Source: Nitrospirae bacterium GWC2_56_14 (GTDB taxonomy: Bacteria > Nitrospirota > UBA9217). From it: 6,188 nt of DNA. This document shows, piece by piece, positions 1 through 5,286 of the stretch. Where the stretch lies: assembly GCA_001803705.1 (NCBI GenBank), contig MHDY01000156.1:808-6995 (forward strand). Reading direction: 5' to 3'. Numbering within the stretch: position 1 is the stretch's first letter; every line of letters begins with the position of its first letter. Under the pieces are notes generated by a model. The model saw only the letters and a list, made by a program, of their open reading frames with translations. It made no database searches and was not told the origin of the DNA. The position numbers were made by a program, and so were the translations under genes.

Positions 1-1103
1 ACTATAACGCAAGCACACCAATCGCTCCGCAAGTCCTGGACGAGATGCAGCCCTACCTCAAAGAAAAGTTCGGCAACCCGTCGAGCAGCCATAGCTTCGG
101 TGTTGTTATTAAGGCGGGTATTGAACAGGCGCGGGAGCGGCTGGCGCTGCTTTTGGGATGCCAATCGTCGGAAATCATCTTTACGAGCGGAGCGACCGAG
201 TCGAACAACATGGTGATCAACGGCGTCGCCATGACAGAAGGCACAGGAAAGCACTTCATCACTTCCCAAATAGAGCACCCTGCAGTGCTGGCGCCGTGCC
301 GCTACCTCGAACACCTTGGGTATAAGGTGACCTACCTGCCTGTTGACAAGTACGGGATGGTTGCCCCCGCTGATCTCGTGAAGGCGATCACTCCGGATAC
401 GGCGTTTATATCTATCATGCATTCGAACAACGAAGTAGGAACGATCCAGAAGATCAAAGAGCTGAGCCGGATCGCATCGTCTCAGAACATTCCGTTCCAT
501 ACGGATGCTGCACAGGGCGTGGGAAAAGTACGCGTGCAGGTGGACGACCTCGGCGTGGACTTCCTGACCATTGCAGGCCACAAGTTCTATGCGCCTAAAG
601 GAATCGGCGCGTTGTATATCAGGCAAGGCCGGAAGCTCGAACCGCTCATGCACGGCGCAGGACACGAACGGGGTCTAAGGCCGGGTACGGAGAACGCCGC
701 CTTCATCGTCGGTCTCGGCGCCGCAGCCATGGTCGCCATGCCTCTGCTCGAAACCGAAGGCAAGCGCCAGACACAGTTGGGGAAACGTTTGTTCGATGGG
801 TTAGAGCGCGCAGGGCTGAAGGTTCATTTGAACGGCCATCCTGAAAAGAAGCTTCCCAATACCTGGAATATCAGCTTTCCGGGGCATGACGCAGCATCGG
901 TCATGGAGGTCTTAACGGGCATTGCGGTCTCGCCGGGAGCTGCTTGTCACGGCGATACGGTCCAGGCTTCGCACGTGCTCGTTGCCATGGGAACGGACCT
1001 TTCGCTCGCGCGGGGGGCGATACGGTTCAGCCTCGGCAGAGAGACGACGGAGGCGGAGATTGATCGAGTGGTGGAGTTGTTGGGAAAGGGATTGAAAAGG
1101 TGA
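1..1103 (+). CDS. NifS/IscS-type cysteine desulfurase (5' partial)
   Basis: A PLP-dependent class V aminotransferase-fold enzyme that takes sulfur from cysteine as an enzyme-bound persulfide for Fe-S cluster or thio-cofactor synthesis; cytosolic. The first in-frame codon is at base 3. The reading frame is open from there, and the 14 residues before ATG 45 (YNASTPIAPQVLDE) match the conserved family N-terminus, so ATG 45 is internal and only a few residues are missing. Counting from that Met: cofactor-stacking His78 in IEHPAV, Asp154 and Gln157 in HTDAAQ, Schiff-base Lys180 in AGHKFYAPKG, RPGTEN at 212-217, and catalytic Cys301 in SPGAACHGD. The Ala-Cys-His-(Ser/Gly)-Asp context resembles selenocysteine lyases more than classical IscS, so selenocysteine may be an additional substrate (inference). 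Stop is TGA 1101-1103. The window shows no IscU, IscR or thiouridylase gene beside it, so its pathway is open. Family assignment is very secure. Confidence 0.95.
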   Translation, partial: YNASTPIAPQVLDEMQPYLKEKFGNPSSSHSFGVVIKAGIEQARERLALLLGCQSSEIIFTSGATESNNMVINGVAMTEGTGKHFITSQIEHPAVLAPCRYLEHLGYKVTYLPVDKYGMVAPADLVKAITPDTAFISIMHSNNEVGTIQKIKELSRIASSQNIPFHTDAAQGVGKVRVQVDDLGVDFLTIAGHKFYAPKGIGALYIRQGRKLEPLMHGAGHERGLRPGTENAAFIVGLGAAAMVAMPLLETEGKRQTQLGKRLFDGLERAGLKVHLNGHPEKKLPNTWNISFPGHDAASVMEVLTGIAVSPGAACHGDTVQASHVLVAMGTDLSLARGAIRFSLGRETTEAEIDRVVELLGKGLKR

Positions 1104-1118
1104 AGCGAAGAGGGAAAC

Positions 1119-1183
1119 CGCTAATGCTCGCGAATAAGCGCGAATTCAGAAAAAACATTAGCGTCCATTCGTGTTTATTCGCG
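1119..1183. repeat. Interleaved inverted-repeat element
   Basis: Two inverted repeats are interleaved in the order A-B-A'-B'. A is cgctaatg at 1119-1126, with its perfect 8-bp complement cattagcg at 1156-1163. B is the 16-base arm 1129-1144, matched 14 of 16 by the complement of 1168-1183. The two stems cannot nest, so they would form either a pseudoknot or two alternative hairpins. From memory, intergenic repeats built on cgcgaataaacacgaat-like sequence are common in some Gram-negative environmental genomes; copy number cannot be judged here. It begins 16 bp after the desulfurase stop codon and has no T-tract, so it is not a standard terminator. Confidence 0.7.
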
Positions 1184-1214
1184 GATGATAGGCCTTATGT
1201 CGCTGGTTCAGCCG

Positions 1215-1290
1215 GTAGGTTGGGCAAAATGTCTCATCCTGCCCAACGAGATTCAAAAGATGTTGGGCTGTGATATATAGTCTAACCTAC
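1215..1290. repeat. Degenerate palindromic MITE-like element with two hairpins
   Basis: The ends are inverted copies: gtaggtt at 1215-1221 and aacctac at 1284-1290. Inside are two hairpins. The first pairs gttgggca (1219-1226) with tgcccaac (1240-1247) perfectly. The second pairs gttgggc (1262-1268) with gtctaac (1280-1286), complete in RNA if two G-U pairs are allowed. The gtaggttgggc...gcccaacctac pattern resembles short palindromic repeats dispersed in many bacterial genomes (recollection, not searched). No coding capacity. It ends 53 bp before the response-regulator start. A TGaTATATA extended -10-like string lies at 1271-1279 within it, but with no convincing -35. Confidence 0.65.
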
Positions 1291-1332
1291 AAATTGTCGA
1301 ATAGTCCTGCATAACTTCTGATCTTGAAACGT

Positions 1333-1337
1333 AAGGA
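1333..1337 (+). promoter_or_regulatory. Ribosome binding site of the response regulator
   Basis: AAGGA sits 6 bases before ATG 1344. It is the clearest Shine-Dalgarno match at any of the annotated starts in the window and supports 1344 as the true start. Confidence 0.7.
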
Positions 1338-1343
1338 AACCCT

Positions 1344-2732
1344 ATGCCCGGCCCAACAGTACTGATCATTGACGACGAAGAGAGCATTCGCAAAACCCTG
1401 GCGGGCGTGCTGGCCGACGAGGGGTACGAGACCGCGACCGCTGCGTCCGGTCAGGAGGGGCTCGACATCCTGCAGGAGGCGCAGCCGACCATCGTCATGC
1501 TCGACATCTCCATGGAGCCCGGGATCGACGGGATCGAGACGCTCCGGCGCATCAAGGAGATAAGGCCGGAGCTGCCGGTCATCATGATCACCGGCCACGG
1601 AGAGATCGAGACCGCGGTCAAGACGATCAAGATGGGCGCTTACGATTTCATCCAGAAACCGCTTGCCTTAGAGCAGGTGTTGCTCGCGGTCAGACATGGG
1701 CTTGAAGACCGCAAACTGCGCGAAGAGAACGAGTCGCTCAGGAAGAGCATCGAACGCCGCTATGAGCTCGTGGGCGAGAGCGCGGCCATCGCGGCCCTGA
1801 AGCGCCAGATCTCGCTCGCCGGGCCCACCAACGGCTGGGTGCTGATCCACGGTGAGAGCGGGACAGGCAAGGAGCTGGTGGCGCGCGCTATTCACCGTGC
1901 GAGCAAGCGGGTCTCCGGGCCTTTTGTGGAAGTGAACTGCGCAGCCATCCCGCAGGAGCTCATCGAGAGCGAGCTTTTCGGCCACGAAAAGGGCGCGTTC
2001 ACCGGAGCGACCGGCCTGAAGCGCGGCAAGTTCGAGCTCTCGGACAAGGGCACCATATTCCTTGACGAGATCGCGGACATGAGCCTTGCCACGCAGGCCA
2101 AGGTGCTGCGCCTGCTCGAAGGACAGGAGTTCCAGCGCGTCGGCGGGACCAGGACGCTCAAGGCCGATGTGCGCGTCATCGCTGCATCGAACAAGGACCT
2201 TGCCGAAGAGATCAAAAAAGGCGCTTTCCGCGAGGACCTCTTTTACCGGCTGAACGTGATCCCCCTGGAGGTGCCGCCGCTCCGCGAACGCAGCGATGAT
2301 ATCCCGAGGCTCGTCCGGTATTTTCTGCAGGAGTTCTCTCGCGAGTACGGCCAGAAGCCGAAAATTGTCGACGACGATGCCCTGGCGCTCTTTGTGAAAT
2401 ACCCCTGGCCCGGCAACGTGCGTGAGCTCAGGAACATCATCGAGCGGCTCATCATCATGTCGCCCGGTCAGACGATCAGTGTCTCTGACGTCCCTCCGCC
2501 GCTCAGCAGGACGTCTGCTGCCAGAAAGGCTGCGGAAGGAAAGAGCACCACTGAGTCGTACCTTGCGTTTCCTACGCTGAAAGAGGCGCGGTCTTCTTTC
2601 GAGCGGGAGTACCTGGTGCGCAAGCTCAAGGAGAACGACGGGAACGTGAGCAAGACCGCGGATACGATCGGAGTGGAGCGGAGCAACCTGCACCGCAAGA
2701 TCAAGGCGCTTGATATAGAGCTGGAGGAGTGA
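1344..2732 (+). CDS. Sigma-54-dependent response regulator, NtrC family (REC-AAA+-Fis)
   Basis: A two-component regulator that, once phosphorylated, oligomerises, hydrolyses ATP and opens promoters for sigma-54 RNA polymerase. The receiver domain (about 4-119) has the acidic pair Asp10-Asp11, phospho-acceptor Asp54, Thr83 and Lys105. A charged helical linker (about 115-138) leads to the AAA+ domain (about 140-370) with Walker A GESGTGKE at 170-177, the sigma-54 contact loop GAFTGA at 217-222, Walker B GTIFLDEIAD at 236-245, arginine-finger candidates Arg296 and Arg302, and sensor II around NVREL 358-362. A Fis-type helix-turn-helix lies at about 430-455 (NVSKTADTIGVERSNLHRKI). The 462-residue length is normal and every key residue is intact, so it should be a true sigma-54 activator. 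It resembles the AtoC/NtrX branches but the exact subgroup is uncertain. No sensor kinase is adjacent, so the signal and regulon are unknown. Confidence 0.96.
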   Translation: MPGPTVLIIDDEESIRKTLAGVLADEGYETATAASGQEGLDILQEAQPTIVMLDISMEPGIDGIETLRRIKEIRPELPVIMITGHGEIETAVKTIKMGAYDFIQKPLALEQVLLAVRHGLEDRKLREENESLRKSIERRYELVGESAAIAALKRQISLAGPTNGWVLIHGESGTGKELVARAIHRASKRVSGPFVEVNCAAIPQELIESELFGHEKGAFTGATGLKRGKFELSDKGTIFLDEIADMSLATQAKVLRLLEGQEFQRVGGTRTLKADVRVIAASNKDLAEEIKKGAFREDLFYRLNVIPLEVPPLRERSDDIPRLVRYFLQEFSREYGQKPKIVDDDALALFVKYPWPGNVRELRNIIERLIIMSPGQTISVSDVPPPLSRTSAARKAAEGKSTTESYLAFPTLKEARSSFEREYLVRKLKENDGNVSKTADTIGVERSNLHRKIKALDIELEE

Positions 2733-2735
2733 AGC

Positions 2736-2770
2736 AGGGTTCGGGGTTCAGGGGCCAGGGTACAGGAAGA
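2736..2770. repeat. Degenerate G-rich heptamer array
   Basis: Immediately after the response-regulator stop, the sequence reads in 7-base steps as AGGGTTC, GGGGTTC, AGGGGCC, AGGGTAC, AGGAAGA. The shared period of 7 and the AGGG(N)(N)C core indicate a decayed short tandem repeat. It has the same period as the arrays at 3721-3833 but is more G-rich. No coding role is visible. Confidence 0.55.
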
Positions 2771-2776
2771 CACTAA

Positions 2777-2852
2777 TTCGTCATCCCCGTGAAAACGGGG
2801 ATCCAGTAACAGTCTGACGAACCTGGATTCCCGCCTGCGCGGGAATGACGAA
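2777..2852. repeat. 76-bp palindromic two-hairpin element
   Basis: The outer 13 bases, ttcgtcatccccg (2777-2789) and cgggaatgacgaa (2840-2852), are inverted copies with one mismatch. Two compact hairpins lie inside: atccccgt (2783-2790) with acggggat (2795-2802) around a GAAA loop, and attcccgc (2827-2834) with gcgggaat (2839-2846) around a CTGC loop. An inner atccag/ctggat pair (2801-2806, 2823-2828) completes the symmetry. The attccc-N-gggaat core resembles widely dispersed repeats such as the dRS3 type of Neisseria (similarity recalled, not tested). It lacks a T-tract and so is not a classical terminator. It ends 23 bp before the ABC ATPase start. Confidence 0.75.
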
Positions 2853-2875
2853 AAGAGAACAAAGTTTATAAATCC

Positions 2876-3715
2876 ATGATCAATATCACCAACCTCACCC
2901 GCTACTTCGGCACGCTCGCTGCCGTCAACGCCGTCAGCTTCTCCGTCGGCAAGGGGGAGGTCTTCGGCCTCTTGGGGCCCAACGGGGCGGGCAAGACCAC
3001 GACCATCCGCATGCTGACGACCCTGCTGAAACCGTCGGAAGGCACAGCGCTGGTCGCGGGCTACGATGTCACGACCGATCCGCTCGAGGTGAGGCGCGCC
3101 ATCGGCGTGGTGCCGCAGATGCTGAACCTCGACATCGATCTTACCTGCGCCGAGAACCTCGAGTACCACGGCCGGCTTCACAAGATGGAGCCCGGGGACC
3201 GGGAGGCACGGATCGAAGAGCTGCTGCGCTTCGTCGGCCTCTGGGACAAAAAGGACACGCCGGTGGAGCATCTTTCAGGCGGCATGCGCAGAAGGCTTTT
3301 GATCGCCCGGGGCCTCATGCACCGGCCGCAGGTGGTGTTCATGGACGAGCCGACCGTGGGGCTTGATCCGCAGGCGCGGCGCTTGATCTGGGGGTTTTTG
3401 GAGTCGCTGAAGCGGAAGGGCATCACCATCCTGCTCACGACGCACTATATCGAGGAGGCGGACGCGCTCTGCGACCGTGTGGCCATCCTGCAGACCGGTA
3501 GGATCATCGCCCTTGATAGTCCTACTGTGCTGAAGGCAGGCGTGGGTAAATACTCCATCGAATGCCTGGGGCGGCACGATATTCCGCGCAAGTTCTTCCC
3601 CACGCGGGAAGAGGCGATCGATGCTTCCCGAGAGGTATGCGAGGACATCGTTGTCCGCGAGTCCACGCTAGAAGATGTGTTCATCAATCTGACGGGGGAG
3701 AGAATAGATACTTAG
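2876..3715 (+). CDS. ABC-2 type exporter ATP-binding protein (DrrA/NodI-like)
   Basis: The cytoplasmic ATPase of an ABC exporter, powering the membrane protein encoded next. The nucleotide-binding domain covers about 1-215: Walker A GPNGAGKT 34-41, Q-loop Gln81, signature LSGGM 133-137, Walker B VVFMDEP 153-159 with catalytic Glu158, D-loop GLD 162-164 and H-loop His190. The C-terminal tail holds STLEDVFINLTG (263-274), a hallmark of the DrrA/NodI/CcmA-like group that partners ABC-2 permeases. The 279-residue length is a little short for this group but complete. ATG 2876 is the only start that keeps the family N-terminus; no good Shine-Dalgarno precedes it, so initiation may be weak. The substrate cannot be read from the sequence; drugs, lipids or polysaccharides are all handled by relatives. 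The permease gene starts 123 bp downstream, past a repeat array. Confidence 0.95.
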   Translation: MINITNLTRYFGTLAAVNAVSFSVGKGEVFGLLGPNGAGKTTTIRMLTTLLKPSEGTALVAGYDVTTDPLEVRRAIGVVPQMLNLDIDLTCAENLEYHGRLHKMEPGDREARIEELLRFVGLWDKKDTPVEHLSGGMRRRLLIARGLMHRPQVVFMDEPTVGLDPQARRLIWGFLESLKRKGITILLTTHYIEEADALCDRVAILQTGRIIALDSPTVLKAGVGKYSIECLGRHDIPRKFFPTREEAIDASREVCEDIVVRESTLEDVFINLTGERIDT

Positions 3716-3720
3716 CTTCA

Positions 3721-3833
3721 GGAGCCAGAATCCAGGAGACAGGAGTCAGAAGGATGCGTGTTTGTCCTGCATCTTTCTCCTGGCTCCTGACTCCTGACTT
3801 CTGGTTCTTTACTCCAGGCTCCTGTATACTGGA
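3721..3833. repeat. Two opposed heptamer-repeat arrays forming a long inverted repeat
   Basis: The left array runs in 7-base units GGAGCCA, GAATCCA, GGAGACA, GGAGTCA, GAAGGAT (3721-3755). The right array reads TCCTGGC, TCCTGAC, TCCTGAC, TTCTGGT, TCTTTAC, TCCAGGC, TCCTGTA, TACTGGA (3778-3833), essentially the reverse complement type. Bases 3725-3752 pair with 3777-3804 at about 23 of 28 positions, giving a long imperfect hairpin with a loop of roughly 24 bases. The arrays fill nearly the whole gap between the exporter ATPase and permease genes and reach to within 5 bases of the permease start codon. Confidence 0.75.
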
Positions 3834-3838
3834 AACTT

Positions 3839-4570
3839 ATGAACTTCTACCCCATCATCTGGAAAGAGCTCAAGCTTATCCGCAAGAAGCCCTGGCGTTT
3901 CCTGGCGTCGAGCCTGGTCATGCCGCTTTTGTACCTCGTGACCTTCGGCTGGGGCCTGGGCCGCGGCATGAACGTGGGAGGCGGCACCTATCTCGAATTC
4001 GTGCTGCCTGGCATCCTGGCGCTGTCGGCCATGAACAACAGCTTCGGCCCGGTCTCGACGTCGCTCAATATCAGCAAGCTCTACACCAAGACGATCGAGG
4101 AGGTGCTCGTTTCGCCCGTGAGCCCCTGGGACATCGCCCTGGGCAGGACGCTGAGCGGCCTGGGTCGCGGGCTGTTCTCGGCGCTCATGCTGGTCCTGGT
4201 GGCTCTGGCAACGGGCGTTCACCTGCATTACTCAGTTCTCTTCTTTGTCGTACTGGCGCTCACCTCTTTCTGTTTCGGGGCCATGGGCGTGGCCGCGGCC
4301 ATGCTTGCCCACTCCCACGAGGACATGGCGAATTTCAACAGCTTCTTCATCATCCCCATGTCGTTCCTCGCGGGCACGTTCTTTTCGCCGGACCGGCTGC
4401 CGCAGCCCTTCCAGAGCATGATCATGGTCTATCCGCTCACCCATGCCAGCATCGTGCTTCGCTCGCTTGCGGCAGGCAACGGGCCGGCTATGGGTTCCGT
4501 GCTCATTCTTGCCGCTTATGCAGCGATGTTCTTCTATCTTGCAGGAAGGCTGGTAAAGAAGACGGCGTAA
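3839..4570 (+). CDS. ABC-2 type transporter permease (DrrB/NodJ-like)
   Basis: The inner-membrane half of the exporter whose ATPase is encoded upstream. The 243 residues contain about six hydrophobic segments (near 20-41, 52-69, 105-126, 131-156, 166-184 and 215-236). The ABC-2 signature lies at 169-190: a Phe-rich helix with IIPMSFLAGTFF followed by SPDRLPQPFQ. The cytoplasmic stretch TIEEVLVSPVSPWDIALGR (85-103) is the usual coupling region after the second helix. The N-terminal MNFYPIIWKELKLIRKKPW is a typical amphipathic lead-in with positive charges. ATG 3839 fits the family; its ribosome site is weak (GGA 3831-3833, spacing 5) and lies in the edge of the heptamer array. Six helices make it a half-permease expected to dimerise and bind two ATPases. 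The substrate is unknown. Confidence 0.94.
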   Translation: MNFYPIIWKELKLIRKKPWRFLASSLVMPLLYLVTFGWGLGRGMNVGGGTYLEFVLPGILALSAMNNSFGPVSTSLNISKLYTKTIEEVLVSPVSPWDIALGRTLSGLGRGLFSALMLVLVALATGVHLHYSVLFFVVLALTSFCFGAMGVAAAMLAHSHEDMANFNSFFIIPMSFLAGTFFSPDRLPQPFQSMIMVYPLTHASIVLRSLAAGNGPAMGSVLILAAYAAMFFYLAGRLVKKTA

Positions 4571-4594
4571 GCGCCGCGCTTCGGAAACGATCCT

Positions 4595-5143
4595 ATGGCT
4601 TCAGGTCTGACCCACATATTTACTGCTGTCGCGCTCGGCAAGACCTACACGGGTGAAAAGATGCCGCCCCGGTTCTGGGTCTTGGCGGCCGTCTGCGCAG
4701 TGCTTCCTGACCTCGATGTTCTGGGCTTTCATTACGGGATAAAATACGCTGATCTCTTCGGCCACCGCGGTTTTACGCATTCGCTTTTATTTGCGCTGCT
4801 GCTGAGCCTGGCCGTGGTCACGACGGCCTTTCGCATGGCTCCCGCGCTGTCGAAAACGTGGTGGGGCCTCGCGGGGTTCTTCTTTACCGTGACCGCGTCC
4901 CACGGCGTTCTGGACGCCATGACGGACAAGGGCTACGGGATAGCCTTCTTTCTTCCCTTCGACAGTACGCGCTACTTTCTTCCCTGGCGGCCGATCTATG
5001 CGTCACCCATGCGCATTTCCCGGTTTTTCAGCCAGGCAGGTCTCGAGATCGTGGCAGGCGAGGTCCTCTGGATATGGGCCCCACTTACCCTGGTTGCGGC
5101 CTCGGCGTGGCTGTACCGGAGAAAAAAAAGATCTTGTCCATAA
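4595..5143 (+). CDS. YdjM/DUF457-like membrane-bound metal-dependent hydrolase
   Basis: A 182-residue inner-membrane protein of the family annotated as membrane-bound metal-dependent hydrolase, related to E. coli YdjM; the reaction is not established. Visible metal-ligand motifs are His7 (THIF), PDLD at 38-41, HRGFTHSL at 57-64 (His57, His62) and HGVLDA at 103-108 (His103, Asp107). FLPFDSTRYF (119-128) matches the family's late Pro-Phe motif. Hydrophobic segments lie near 26-45, 62-80, 88-105 and 151-174, followed by a basic tail RRKKRS. It starts 24 bp after the permease stop with a modest GGAA site (4583-4586), so it is probably co-transcribed with the exporter genes. A run of eight A's (5122-5129) lies six codons before the stop. 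Homology is clear; biochemical function and any link to the exporter are inference. Confidence 0.88.
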   Translation: MASGLTHIFTAVALGKTYTGEKMPPRFWVLAAVCAVLPDLDVLGFHYGIKYADLFGHRGFTHSLLFALLLSLAVVTTAFRMAPALSKTWWGLAGFFFTVTASHGVLDAMTDKGYGIAFFLPFDSTRYFLPWRPIYASPMRISRFFSQAGLEIVAGEVLWIWAPLTLVAASAWLYRRKKRSCP

Positions 5144-5207
5144 GCCGTTGCCGCCCCCTTCCCTCCGGAAAACCAATGTTGACCAGACCCCTATCCTCTC
5201 ATTTTGG

Positions 5208-5236
5208 TTGACTTTTCAGGGCTTCAGGGCTAATAT
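5208..5236 (+). promoter_or_regulatory. Putative sigma-70 promoter for the GH57 gene
   Basis: TTGACT (5208-5213) is followed after exactly 17 bases by TAATAT (5231-5236). This is 5 of 6 at -35 and 4 of 6 at -10 with ideal spacing. Transcription would start near 5243 and give a leader of about 44 nt. The spacer contains a direct repeat, cagggctt/cagggcta (5217-5232), that overlaps the -10 and could be an operator, though the copies are short. Confidence 0.5.
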
Positions 5237-5286
5237 TCCAGTCTCCATTCGCGGCGATCAGATCTCGGAAAAGACGGTCATTGGAC

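Noticed and set aside
45..47. ATG 45 as the true start of the cysteine desulfurase
   Set aside because: The frame upstream is open and encodes the conserved NAS-TP family N-terminus, so the real start is before the window.
1668..2693. 341-residue minus-strand open frame opposite the response regulator
   Set aside because: It lies wholly opposite a gene with every catalytic motif intact, and its translation is Arg/Leu/Ala-rich with no recognisable domain. Long antisense frames are expected in GC-rich coding DNA.
2783..2846. Intrinsic terminators from the two 8-bp hairpins
   Set aside because: Neither stem is followed by a T-tract on either strand, and the symmetry of the whole unit fits a dispersed repeat better.
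2867..2872. TATAAA as a -10 element for the ABC ATPase gene
   Set aside because: It ends 3 bases before the ATG, so transcription would start inside the coding region, and no -35 is visible.
3823..3830. TGTATACT as a -10 promoter element for the permease
   Set aside because: It lies 8 bases from the start codon, has no matching -35, and falls inside the heptamer array.
3562..4656. 364-residue + strand open frame overlapping the ATPase end and the permease
   Set aside because: The overlapped frames encode clear ABC proteins. This one is His/Arg/Gly-rich with no family signature. Only its internal ATG at 3754 is kept, as a low-interest finding.
5144..5207. Terminator or small RNA after the YdjM-like gene
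   Set aside because: The only inverted pair seen is aaccaa/ttggtt (5171-5176, 5204-5209) with a 27-base loop and no T-tract, which is too weak to call.
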